Of a stretch of 16,928 nt of DNA, positions 1-6,306 are shown one piece after another. Source of the stretch: Muribaculaceae bacterium (lineage in GTDB: Bacteria > Bacteroidota > Bacteroidia > Bacteroidales > Muribaculaceae); the NCBI GenBank assembly GCA_017619255.1, contig JAFZSS010000154.1, forward strand, positions 1 through 16,928. The letters are read 5' to 3'. Position numbers and translations under genes: made by a program. Every line of letters begins with the position of its first letter. Positions within the stretch are counted from its first letter, which is position 1. The notes under the pieces are model-generated. The model worked only from the letters and a program-made list of their open reading frames with translations. It was not told the DNA's origin and ran no database searches.

Positions 1-61
1 CCTTCTCAGGTGACATGTCGGTGTCGATGTAGCGCTTGAGCCATTTATAGGAAATATTCAT
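1..61 (-). CDS. pheT: Phenylalanyl-tRNA synthetase beta subunit, N-terminal fragment (cut by window edge)
   Basis: Only the first 20 codons are visible; the gene continues past position 1. The translation starts MNISYKWLKRYIDTDMSPEK, which I recognise as the conserved N-terminus of bacterial PheT (MNISYxWLKxYID-D-tPee pattern in Bacteroidetes). PheT pairs with PheS as an (alpha-beta)2 enzyme that charges tRNA-Phe in the cytoplasm; this segment precedes the tRNA-binding and B3/B4 editing regions, which are outside the window. The ATG at 61 lies about 30 nt downstream of a Bacteroidetes-type promoter (-7 TACCTTTG at 99-106), which supports this start. The identification rests on 20 residues, but they are characteristic. 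Confidence 0.8.
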   Translation of the reverse strand, partial: MNISYKWLKRYIDTDMSPEK

Positions 62-98
62 AGTGCCGAATAGAATTATAATCGCTTAAAAAAACATG

Positions 99-130
99 CA
101 AAGGTACGATTAAACGAGCGAAAAGCCAAA
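99..130 (-). promoter_or_regulatory. Bacteroidetes-type promoter for pheT
   Basis: On the minus strand a -7 element TACCTTTG (99-106) matches TAnnTTTG exactly, and a -33 TTTG (127-130) lies 20 nt upstream, the normal Bacteroidetes spacing. Transcription would begin near position 92, giving a leader of about 30 nt before the ATG at 61. The whole promoter lies in the outer arm of repeat copy 1. Confidence 0.7.
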
Positions 131-178
131 GGAAAACTTGTTTTTCTTTGTTTTTCCGAGTGTTAGTACCTTCGGCAT
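99..178. repeat. Palindromic intergenic repeat, copy 1
   Basis: This copy is 80 bp long and identical to copy 2 from GTACGATTAAACG (104 onward) to TTCGGCAT (178). Its ends are inverted: AAGGTAC at 101-107 and GTACCTT at 166-172. The interior is also an imperfect palindrome: GAAAAGCCAAAGGAAAAC faces TTTTTCTTTGTTTTTCC across a few bases. The unit could fold almost entirely into one long hairpin. It encodes no protein. It resembles the many short palindromic repeats seen between genes in Bacteroidales, but I cannot name a family. Confidence 0.85.
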
Positions 179-181
179 CGC

Positions 182-260
182 CAAAGTACGATTAAACGAG
201 CGAAAAGCCAAAGGAAAACTTGTTTTTCTTTGTTTTTCCGAGTGTTAGTACCTTCGGCAT
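182..260. repeat. Palindromic intergenic repeat, copy 2
   Basis: This is a direct tandem copy of 99-178, offset by 82 bp and identical over 75 bp (186-260 versus 104-178). The one visible difference is at its outer end, CAAAGTAC instead of CAAAGGTAC. The lost base shortens the minus-strand -7 element from TACCTTTG to TACTTTG, so this copy should not carry the promoter that copy 1 does. Confidence 0.85.
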
Positions 261-286
261 GCCCCGCCGTCAGCGTTGTTCCGTAT

Positions 287-305
287 GGCGCGTTGTCAAC
301 GCGCC
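287..305. repeat. Perfect inverted repeat, GC-rich
   Basis: GGCGCGTTG (287-295), one central base, then CAACGCGCC (297-305) form a perfect inverted repeat. As RNA it would make an 8-bp stem with a 3-nt loop. Neither side has a T-run, so it is not a convincing intrinsic terminator. It could be a processing or pause hairpin in the 3' tail of the regulator transcript, or a protein-binding site. Confidence 0.6.
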
Positions 306-337
306 CGCCCTCAGTATCCTCTATCCTTGTTTCTCAC

Positions 338-372
338 AAAAAAGAGTGGACGATGCATCACGCATGGACCAC
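338..372 (-). terminator. Intrinsic terminator of the LytTR regulator operon
   Basis: Read on the minus strand, GTGGTCCATGC (372-362) and GCATCGTCCAC (356-346) pair at 9 of 11 positions across a 5-nt loop, and TCTTTTTTG follows at once. It begins 45 nt after the stop codon at 417. The stem has two mismatches, but its position and the T-run make a terminator the simplest reading. Confidence 0.6.
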
Positions 373-416
373 CCCAAAAAGCTATGAGAAAATATTTTTG
401 TGTTGTAATTGTCGGT

Positions 417-1160
417 CTATTTGGTCAAGAACTTGCTGTTCAGGTAGGCCATGAAGGCGTCCTTATAATTGTCGCCGATAGGCATTGAACTGTCCCCATC
501 CAGGACCACATGATTCTTCTTCACCTCCCGGATTTTGCTCAAGTTAATGATGAATGAGCGATGGATGCGCATGAACTTGCTCGCGGGCAGGTGCTCCTCG
601 ATCTTCTTCATGCTCAGCAGCACGATGACGGGCTTGTCGCGGTCGTCGCAGTAGATGCGCAGGTACTCGCTCATCGCCTCGACATAGCGGATGGTGCTGA
701 TATCGATGCGCACGATCCTGTAGTCACTCTTGACAAAGATGACATCCTTGTTGTCATCATCGGTCGCGACCTCGGTCGCTGCCTGCTGGCGGATTTCATG
801 AATGTCCCGCACCTTCTGTGCTGCCGCCTCAAATTCGTCAAAGCCGTAGGGTTTCAGCAGGTAGCCTACGGCGTTGGCCTTATAGCCTTCGACGGCATAT
901 TCGCTGTAGGCCGTCGTAAAGACCATGATTGGCCCTCGGGAATAGTCCTGTTCGAGCGACTTGGCAAAGTCCAACCCGTTGAGGTTGGGCATGTTGATGT
1001 CAAGGAAGATGGCCTCAACCTCCTCTTTCCCAACCACTTGTTGGGCTTCTGTCGCACTGTGGCACGCGGCGACGAGTTCAAGATAGGGAATCTTCTTGAT
1101 ATAGGTCACGAGTTTCTTGAGTGCCAGCGGCTCGTCATCAATGGCAATGCATTTAATCAT
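417..1160 (-). CDS. LytTR-family response regulator
   Basis: This 247-residue protein is an effector for the neighbouring kinase. Residues 1-125 form a receiver domain: acidic pocket D8-D9-E10, phosphoacceptor D54 in IFLDINMPNLNG, switch residues T82-T83, and K103 in LLKPY. After an acidic linker (VATDDDNKD, about 129-137), residues 138-243 are a LytTR DNA-binding domain with the typical VKSDYRIVRIDISTIRYVEA opening and the FMRIHRSFIIN segment. Regulators of this family bind short direct repeats about two helical turns apart. Its ATG overlaps the last 8 bases of the kinase gene (ATGATTAA), so the two are translationally coupled. A terminator follows at 338-372. The signal and targets cannot be read from sequence. 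Confidence 0.93.
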   Translation of the reverse strand: MIKCIAIDDEPLALKKLVTYIKKIPYLELVAACHSATEAQQVVGKEEVEAIFLDINMPNLNGLDFAKSLEQDYSRGPIMVFTTAYSEYAVEGYKANAVGYLLKPYGFDEFEAAAQKVRDIHEIRQQAATEVATDDDNKDVIFVKSDYRIVRIDISTIRYVEAMSEYLRIYCDDRDKPVIVLLSMKKIEEHLPASKFMRIHRSFIINLSKIREVKKNHVVLDGDSSMPIGDNYKDAFMAYLNSKFLTK

Positions 1161-2286
1161 AGCTTTTATCTGTTATTGCCTGGTCTTTAGCTCCGTCGAA
1201 ATCCTCGGGATGCCTCTCGGGCAAGTCAAGCGTCACATCATAGGTGGTCTCCTCGTCCTTGATGTCCAGCGAGTAGTCGGTGCCGTAGATGAGCTCCAGG
1301 CGCTTGGTCACATTGTTGAGTCCCACTCCGCCATATTCATGCTTGGTGCCGCTCTTGGTGTTGCAGCAGTGGAACAACAGGCGATGGCCCTTGCGCTCAA
1401 TGTCGATGTCGATAGTTGACGGCTTGTCATAGGACACACCATGCTTGAACGCGTTTTCCACAAAGGGGATGAACACCAGCGGAGCAAGCACGACAGGATC
1501 GGAGCATTCTTCAGGCACATCGAGGTTGATGGTGACATTGTCCGAGTAGCGCAGCTGCATCAGGTTCAGGTACTTCTTCAAAAACTCAATCGCCTTGCTG
1601 AGCGACACATATTGCTTGTCGCTCTCGTAGAGCAGGTATCGCATCATCCTTGACATGTCAACAATGCTGTCCTTGGCCTGCTCGGGATCGATGTCCACCA
1701 GGGCGTGGATGTTGTTGAGCGTGTTCATGATGAAGTGAGGGTTGATCTGGTAGCGAAGGTAGTCCAGCTCCTGCTTGAGGCTCTGTTCCCTGAGCTTGGC
1801 CAGGTGTTTCTTCTCCTCTTCGTTCTGGAAGTAGTATTTCACACCCAGGTTAGCGCCGATCATCAGCACGATGATAATGAATACCGAGAGGTCGTGCTTG
1901 TCGATGGGCGGATGACCATTGGGGGGCGGGGGAGGCGGGGGCATCTCTTTCTCGGCGACCGACATAAGCGGCTGGCCATTGGGCTTGTGGGCGCATTGAG
2001 CCAGTTGAAACACGGTCACCATCAGCACACAGGCAACGATGTATAATTTTGTGCGCTTGTGTTTGACCAGCATGGGCGCCAACACATGGTTGTGAATCAG
2101 GAAAACGACAAAAAAAGTCAATAAGACGACCCAGGTGTCGAGCAATGAATGCCAAATCCATGAGGGGTCATTGGCAGTGTCCTCGTGGCTGAACAACAGG
2201 CTCACCAGCGGCGACAAGAACAGCACAACCCACACGATAGTGTAGATAATGGTTTCTTGCTTTGTCTGTTTACTAAAAATGCTCAT
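1153..2286 (-). CDS. LytS-type sensor histidine kinase (His_kinase/GHKL)
   Basis: I place the start at the ATG at 2286 (MSIFSKQTKQET..., 377 residues). The open frame runs on to 2415, but a -33/-7 promoter lies at 2314-2344 and the upstream 43 codons cross a terminator-like palindrome. The protein has four membrane segments (about 12-33, 48-68, 79-97, 133-149), a short coiled stretch (155-175), then the His_kinase motif with H184 in YQINPHFIMNTLNNI. The GHKL ATPase shows the N box (N278 in FVENAFKHG) and a G box (GGVGLNN, 319-325). Between membrane segments 3 and 4, probably in the periplasm, is a run of seven prolines (116-122). It has no separate sensory domain, so sensing is probably by the membrane part. 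It phosphorylates the regulator encoded just downstream. Confidence 0.93.
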   Translation of the reverse strand: MSIFSKQTKQETIIYTIVWVVLFLSPLVSLLFSHEDTANDPSWIWHSLLDTWVVLLTFFVVFLIHNHVLAPMLVKHKRTKLYIVACVLMVTVFQLAQCAHKPNGQPLMSVAEKEMPPPPPPPNGHPPIDKHDLSVFIIIVLMIGANLGVKYYFQNEEEKKHLAKLREQSLKQELDYLRYQINPHFIMNTLNNIHALVDIDPEQAKDSIVDMSRMMRYLLYESDKQYVSLSKAIEFLKKYLNLMQLRYSDNVTINLDVPEECSDPVVLAPLVFIPFVENAFKHGVSYDKPSTIDIDIERKGHRLLFHCCNTKSGTKHEYGGVGLNNVTKRLELIYGTDYSLDIKDEETTYDVTLDLPERHPEDFDGAKDQAITDKSYD

Positions 2287-2313
2287 GGGCGCTGAATCCT
2301 GTGAATGAACAAA

Positions 2314-2344
2314 CAAAAATAAGTATTTGTGGGCATATGGCAAA
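2314..2344 (-). promoter_or_regulatory. Bacteroidetes-type promoter for the kinase-regulator operon
   Basis: The minus-strand -7 element TATTTTTG (2314-2321) fits TAnnTTTG, and a -33 TTTG (2341-2344) lies 19 nt upstream. Transcription would start near 2307, about 20 nt before the ATG at 2286. This decides the kinase start against the longer open frame. Confidence 0.65.
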
Positions 2345-2400
2345 ATTATTTCAGTAATTCCTGCCATTGCCTCAACCAACAGGCCGCATTCAAACCAAGA

Positions 2401-2428
2401 GACACCTTGCCACATGTGGCAAGGTGTC
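2401..2428 (-). terminator. 28-bp perfect palindrome, likely terminator after tonB
   Basis: GACACCTTGCCACA (2401-2414) and its exact complement (2415-2428) form a perfect palindrome with core CACATGTG. As RNA it gives a stem of about 11-12 bp with a small loop. On the minus strand it starts 26 nt past the tonB stop at 2455 and is followed by TCTTGGTTTG, a modest T-rich tail. A terminator for the pdxJ-exbBD-tonB transcript is likely; the short T-run leaves room for a binding site instead. Confidence 0.6.
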
Positions 2429-2454
2429 TTGTTATAGAGGATTGGCGCTGAGAA

Positions 2455-3345
2455 TCAGTGCCAAATGTAGGTCACGGTGCCGATGCCCTCGGTCATGGTG
2501 TTCTTGGGGACCGAGAAGCTGGACTTGAGGGCGGCCTGCTCGCAGGCGCGACGCACCTCGGGGTGCGACGCCAGGGCGCCAGTGGCACCTGTGGCGGTGG
2601 CCTTAGTCACTTGTCCGCGCGGATTGACGGTGACCCTGACGGTCACAGTGCCCGACCACTTGCTGTTAGGCACGGGCTTGGCCCAGTGCTCGAGCGTATA
2701 GCCCACGAGCCCGCCGATGCTGGGCTTGCCTGCCAGCACGCCTTGACTGGAGTTGCCGTTGGGCGAGCCTTGCTGGCCTCCTCCGCTGCCATTGCCCTTA
2801 CCGAAGGCGTTTTTCACCTTGTTGTCGGTAGCATTGCTCGTGGAGGTCTTCTGCTCGGTGGATGTTTTGGACTTGGTCTCCTTGGCCTCGGCATTGTTGA
2901 TCTTGGCCTTGGGCTTCTCAACGACCTTGTCGTTCTGCTTGGTGGGGCCGGACTTCTTGGGCTCGGACTCCTTGGGGGGCTCCTTCACCTTGTGCGGTGA
3001 TTCGGTCTTCTGCGTGACAAGCGGAGGGGTCTTCTGGTTGACCTCGCCGGCATCTTCCATGTCGTCGGCTTCGATGTCGGGCTCATCACCTTCTTCGGGC
3101 GATGCGCTCTCGTCGCTGGATTGATTGTCCAGCAGGTCGTTCTGAAGGTTCTCCAGCGTATTGCCAAGCATCACATATTCACCGCCGAACAAGATGGAAT
3201 CCTGCGCAAGTTGTGTCAGCTCCGGCGAGTTGGGCACCTGCTCGTAGCGCAGGGTGTAACGCAGCAACAAGGCAAGCGTCCCCACGGTGATGAGCAGGGT
3301 GAGCAACAGGGCCCAAAGACTATGTTTGCGACGATCTTCTTCCAT
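2455..3345 (-). CDS. tonB: TonB-family energy transducer
   Basis: This 296-residue protein carries energy from the ExbB-ExbD motor across the periplasm to outer-membrane TonB-dependent receptors. Residues 1-8 are cytoplasmic and charged, and 9-30 are a signal-anchor helix (LWALLLTLLITVGTLALLL). Residues 75-180 are a long, flexible, highly charged spacer: acidic first (about 79-101), then rich in Lys, Glu, Thr and Ser. A Gly/Gln/Asn-rich stretch typical of Bacteroidetes TonB follows (GKGNGSGGGQQGSPNGN, 182-198). The C-terminal domain (about 205-296) has the conserved GTVTVRVTVNPRGQVTKA strand pair. It starts 12 nt after exbD and closes the operon. The spacer uses Lys/Glu/Thr rather than the classic Pro-Lys repeats of enteric TonB. 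Confidence 0.88.
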   Translation of the reverse strand: MEEDRRKHSLWALLLTLLITVGTLALLLRYTLRYEQVPNSPELTQLAQDSILFGGEYVMLGNTLENLQNDLLDNQSSDESASPEEGDEPDIEADDMEDAGEVNQKTPPLVTQKTESPHKVKEPPKESEPKKSGPTKQNDKVVEKPKAKINNAEAKETKSKTSTEQKTSTSNATDNKVKNAFGKGNGSGGGQQGSPNGNSSQGVLAGKPSIGGLVGYTLEHWAKPVPNSKWSGTVTVRVTVNPRGQVTKATATGATGALASHPEVRRACEQAALKSSFSVPKNTMTEGIGTVTYIWH

Positions 3346-3357
3346 CGTGTCGTGACA

Positions 3358-3861
3358 TTATAAGGTGTTGGTGGCATCGGGAGCAGGTGCCTCGACCTGC
3401 TCGGTCACGGCCTCGTCGGTAGCGGCGGGGCCAAATGATGCCTCACTGGGCTTGGTGGCAAGGACGATTTTCACGCCTTGTTTGGAGCCTTTATCCAGGA
3501 TTTCTACAATCTTGCCGTAGTTCACTTCCTCGTCGGCATAGACGGCGACAAACTCATCGGGATTGCCGGCCTTGAGTGCCTGCATGAAGCCCTCAAGCTG
3601 CTCGGGAGCGATGGGCAGCAGGTCGCTCTCGCCGGTCTCGGAAGTCTGCGTGGCATACATGTTGAGGTCCTTGTCAACATAGATGCGGGTGGACGGCTTG
3701 ATGGCTGTCTGCTCGCTACTTTGTGGCAGGTTGACCTCTAATGCCGACGGGAAGACAAATGTAGAGGTGACCATGAAGAAGATCAGCAGCAGGAAGATGA
3801 CATCGGTCATCGATGCCATGCTGAACATCGACAGGGTTTTGTGTTGTCTCTTGAGTGCCAT
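3358..3861 (-). CDS. exbD: ExbD/TolR biopolymer transport protein
   Basis: This 167-residue inner-membrane protein works with ExbB as the proton-driven motor for TonB. It has a short cytoplasmic N-terminus and one membrane helix (about 19-38) that holds the family's essential aspartate, D20 in SMTDVIFLLLIFFMV. The periplasmic ExbD fold follows (about 42-140) with the VAVYADEEVNYGKIVEILDKG segment. The last 25 residues are an Ala/Glu/Pro/Thr tail beyond the usual domain end. The gene lies 22 nt after exbB and 12 nt before tonB. Only one exbD is present here, whereas some Bacteroidetes clusters carry two. Confidence 0.92.
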   Translation of the reverse strand: MALKRQHKTLSMFSMASMTDVIFLLLIFFMVTSTFVFPSALEVNLPQSSEQTAIKPSTRIYVDKDLNMYATQTSETGESDLLPIAPEQLEGFMQALKAGNPDEFVAVYADEEVNYGKIVEILDKGSKQGVKIVLATKPSEASFGPAATDEAVTEQVEAPAPDATNTL

Positions 3862-3883
3862 AGGGTAACGCGGATTACGGTGA

Positions 3884-4660
3884 TTACTTGGCGGGCTCGT
3901 TGAGCAGGTCCATGAATTCCATTGTCTTACCCTCGAGCTTGTTCATGACCTTATTGACGCGCGAGGTCAGGAAGTTGTAGGCGAACAGGGCCACGATACC
4001 CACAATCAGACCGGCGACGGTGGTCACCAGTGCCTGGTAGATACCGCTTGCCAGAATGGTCACATTACTGTTGTTGCCTGCGCTGGCGAGTTGGAAAAAG
4101 GCCTGTACCATACCGGTAACAGTACCCAAGAAACCGATCATCGGAGCTCCGGCAGCAGTCGTGGCGAGCCAGTTGAAGCCTTTCTCGAGCTTGGCTACTT
4201 CCATGTTGCCGACATTCTCGATGGCGACGAGCACATCGTTCATGGGGCGGCCGATGCGTGAAACGCCTTTCTCAATCATGCGAGAGTAAGGGGTGTTCGT
4301 GTCTTGGCACAGCTGGAGGGCATTGTCTACCTCGCCGCGGTGGATGAAGTCCTTGATGCGGTCCATGAAGGACTTGTCTTGGCGATTGGCGCGATTGATG
4401 GCAAACAGACGCTCAAAGAAGATATAGATGCTCACGATAGCCAGCAGGGCAAGGGGAATCATGAGCCATCCGCCCGCCATGGTGAGGTCCCATACCGAGA
4501 GTTCCTTGACCACCGGTTCAACGGCGGCAGGAGCAGTGGCTGCCGCCTGTACGATGGCATCGTTGGCGGCTTGGGTGGTAGTGTCAATAATGCTTTGGGC
4601 CTGCGTCAGCGTATCGGTGGCAGGCATTGTTGCGGTTTGAATCAAGTTAAGGATTGACAT
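3884..4660 (-). CDS. exbB: MotA/TolQ/ExbB proton channel protein
   Basis: This 258-residue protein is the pentamer-forming part of the ExbB-ExbD motor. It has three membrane helices (about 63-84, 167-192, 203-232) and a cytoplasmic loop between the first two, as in the family. The signature GFLGTVTGMVQAFFQLA (177-193) and GIYQALVTTVAGLIVGI (206-222) carry the conserved Thr/Ser-lined helices that face ExbD. Residues 1-55 are an unusual extension rich in Ala, Thr and Gln before the first helix; similar leaders occur in other Bacteroidetes ExbB proteins. The gene lies 62 nt after pdxJ with no terminator or promoter visible between them. Confidence 0.93.
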   Translation of the reverse strand: MSILNLIQTATMPATDTLTQAQSIIDTTTQAANDAIVQAAATAPAAVEPVVKELSVWDLTMAGGWLMIPLALLAIVSIYIFFERLFAINRANRQDKSFMDRIKDFIHRGEVDNALQLCQDTNTPYSRMIEKGVSRIGRPMNDVLVAIENVGNMEVAKLEKGFNWLATTAAGAPMIGFLGTVTGMVQAFFQLASAGNNSNVTILASGIYQALVTTVAGLIVGIVALFAYNFLTSRVNKVMNKLEGKTMEFMDLLNEPAK

Positions 4661-4722
4661 ATCTGTTCAATTCGTTTATTTGGTTATTCTTTATTTCTAT
4701 TATTAACGCAAAAAGGTGATTT

Positions 4723-5436
4723 TTATTTCAAGCATTCCTTATAGGCCTTGACGGTGGCCTCGAGGCCCAGATACAAAGCGTCGCAGATGAGCGCGTGGCC
4801 AATCGACACTTCGCTCAGGTGGGGCACATGGTGCTGGAAGAACTCGAGGTTGTGCAAGCTCAGGTCATGGCCGGCATTCACACCCAGGCCTACGCTATGG
4901 GCGGTCAATGCGGCGGCGGTGAAGGGAGCCACGGCGCGCTCGGGGTCCTCGTCAAATGCTTCGGCATAAGGGCCGGTGTACAGTTCCACGCGGTCGGTGC
5001 CGGTGCGTGCGGCGGCGCGGATGTTAACCTCGTCGGTCCCGACAAAGATGCTGGTGCGTATGCCGGCTTCTTTCAAGCGGTCGACGATGCCGGTGAGAAA
5101 ATCCATGTTGGTTATCACATCCCAACCGGCCGATGATGTAAGCACATTGGGGCCATCAGGCACCAGCGTGACTTGGGTGGGCCGTACGCTCAATACCAGT
5201 TCCATGAACTGTTCGCTTGGATAGCCTTCAATATTGAACTCGGTGCGCACGAGGGGCCGCAAGGCATACACATCGCTGCGGCGGATGTGGCGTTCGTCGG
5301 GACGGGGATGGACGGTGATACCGTCGGCGCCAAAGCGTTCACAGTCCATGGCCACTTGCAGCACATCGGGCACATTGCCGCCCCGCGCGTTGCGCAATGT
5401 GGCTATCTTGTTGACATTTACGCTCAGGTTGATCAT
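4723..5436 (-). CDS. pdxJ: Pyridoxine 5'-phosphate synthase
   Basis: PdxJ condenses 1-deoxy-D-xylulose 5-phosphate with 3-amino-2-oxopropyl phosphate to give pyridoxine 5'-phosphate, the ring-forming step of DXP-dependent vitamin B6 synthesis. The protein is a TIM barrel of 237 residues, the family's usual length, when started at ATG 5436 ([20 protein letters not shown]). The open frame extends to 5721, but that part crosses a terminator hairpin and has no family similarity. Catalytic residues fall at or near E. coli positions: H43, R45 and H50 in [12 protein letters not shown]70, T100, E151, H190, and G213-H214 in SIGHALI. In Bacteroidetes pdxJ often stands before exbB-exbD-tonB, as here; the link is genomic and its reason is not obvious. 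Confidence 0.95.
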   Translation of the reverse strand: MINLSVNVNKIATLRNARGGNVPDVLQVAMDCERFGADGITVHPRPDERHIRRSDVYALRPLVRTEFNIEGYPSEQFMELVLSVRPTQVTLVPDGPNVLTSSAGWDVITNMDFLTGIVDRLKEAGIRTSIFVGTDEVNIRAAARTGTDRVELYTGPYAEAFDEDPERAVAPFTAAALTAHSVGLGVNAGHDLSLHNLEFFQHHVPHLSEVSIGHALICDALYLGLEATVKAYKECLK

Positions 5437-5513
5437 TGCTATCTGATAGTGTTGTATTGATCCGATTAGGTGGATTGTTGACATTTGCCGTAGTGCGGTG
5501 ACACTACAAGTTG

Positions 5514-5521
5514 CAAAATTA
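5514..5521 (-). promoter_or_regulatory. Candidate -7 element for the pdxJ operon
   Basis: TAATTTTG on the minus strand fits TAnnTTTG and would start transcription about 70 nt before the pdxJ ATG. No TTTG lies 19-21 nt upstream, so this is a weak call based on one element. Confidence 0.35.
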
Positions 5522-5657
5522 GCCATTATTTTTAACATAGCTGTGATAATGAATGTGAATTTTGCCAAAAAATAACCAACGAAGAAACACTGGCAGCTTA
5601 TTGATTCTGCCACTTGCCAGGCGCTATGTCGCCACGATTCCGGAAGTCGATTCAAGT

Positions 5658-5701
5658 AAAAAAAACAGCTACTTGCCATGAATGGTGACGGGTAGCTGTT
5701 T
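5658..5701 (-). terminator. Intrinsic terminator downstream of dtd
   Basis: On the minus strand AAACAGCTAC (5701-5692) pairs perfectly with GTAGCTGTTT (5672-5663) around a 19-nt loop that can pair a little further, and the strand then runs into eight Ts (5665-5658). This is the clearest intrinsic terminator in the window. It ends the ABC exporter-dtd transcript and separates it from pdxJ. Confidence 0.85.
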
Positions 5702-5819
5702 GGATGATGTGTGTTTCTCATATTTAAGGAATACCTAATTATTTAAAATCTAAACATTTCTCTATCTCTTATCTCTGTCAATGATGGCCGATGCACTGTT
5801 GCTCGGCTTGAGATGTTGG

Positions 5820-6272
5820 TTATTCCTTGAGGCGGCTGTCGATGATGATGGTGACCGGACCGTCGTTGACGAGTGCCACTTGCATCTCGGCGCCGAACAC
5901 CCCGCGCAGCGTGGGTTTGCCTAACAGGCTGGCAAGTTCGTCGCAGTAAGCCTCATACAGGGGAACGGCCAGGTCATGGCCGGCAGCGTGAATATAAGAG
6001 GGGCGGTTGCCCTTCTTAGTCGAGGCGTTGAGGGTGAACTGGCTCACAGCCAGAACCTCGCCTCCCGCATCGATGATGCTGCGGTTCATCACGCCCTGTT
6101 CGTCATCAAAGATTCGCAGATTCACCGTCTTTTGGGCCAGCCAGCGCATGTCATCGAGGGTGTCTCCCTCACGGACGCCCACGAGCACCATCAGCCCGGG
6201 GCCGATGGTGCTGTGAGCTTGTCCGTCGATGGTGACCGAGGCTTCGGTCACGCGTTGTATCACAATTCTCAT
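5820..6272 (-). CDS. dtd: D-aminoacyl-tRNA deacylase
   Basis: DTD hydrolyses D-amino acids (and glycine) wrongly attached to tRNA, protecting translation in the cytoplasm. The 150-residue length is normal for the family. It starts MRIVIQRVTEASVTIDG. The active-site motif SQFTL is at 77-81 and the second conserved motif NDGPVT, with the chirality-checking Gly-cisPro (G138-P139), is at 136-141. The KKGNRPSY segment (86-93) is also typical. The gene begins 34 nt after the NatB-like permease stop, and no promoter or terminator is visible between them, so it is probably the last gene of that transcript. Function is confident; the operon link is inferred. Confidence 0.95.
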   Translation of the reverse strand: MRIVIQRVTEASVTIDGQAHSTIGPGLMVLVGVREGDTLDDMRWLAQKTVNLRIFDDEQGVMNRSIIDAGGEVLAVSQFTLNASTKKGNRPSYIHAAGHDLAVPLYEAYCDELASLLGKPTLRGVFGAEMQVALVNDGPVTIIIDSRLKE

Positions 6273-6306
6273 GTTCTCTGATTTCTAATGTCTAAGGTCT
6301 AAAACC

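Larger units (their letters stand above)
62..416. other. Intergenic region between pheT and the LytTR regulator gene
   Basis: This 355-bp stretch has no believable gene. It holds, from low to high coordinates, the pheT leader and promoter (99-130), two tandem copies of an ~80-bp palindromic repeat (99-178 and 182-260), a perfect 9-bp inverted repeat (287-305), and a hairpin followed by a T-run that reads as the terminator of the response-regulator gene (338-372). The short plus-strand open frames across it begin inside the repeat and have no recognisable product. Confidence 0.75.
5437..5819. other. Intergenic region between dtd and pdxJ
   Basis: This 383-bp gap has no supported gene. Its middle holds the dtd terminator (5658-5701). 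On the pdxJ side there is a -7-like TAATTTTG at 5514-5521 on the minus strand without a clear -33. The 118 bp between the dtd stop and the hairpin are AT-rich and contain nothing I recognise. nadK, which often lies next to pdxJ in Bacteroidetes, is absent here. Confidence 0.7.

Noticed and set aside
99..260. CRISPR array
   Set aside because: There are only two ~80-bp units almost directly abutting (3-nt gap), without unique spacers or cas genes.
2287..2415. N-terminal extension of the sensor kinase by 43 residues
   Set aside because: A good -33/-7 promoter lies at 2314-2344, inside the extension, so transcripts from it could not encode it; the extension also starts within a perfect palindrome.
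5437..5721. N-terminal extension of PdxJ by 95 residues
   Set aside because: The extension crosses an intrinsic terminator, has no family similarity, and the ATG at 5436 gives the usual PdxJ length with catalytic residues at the standard positions.
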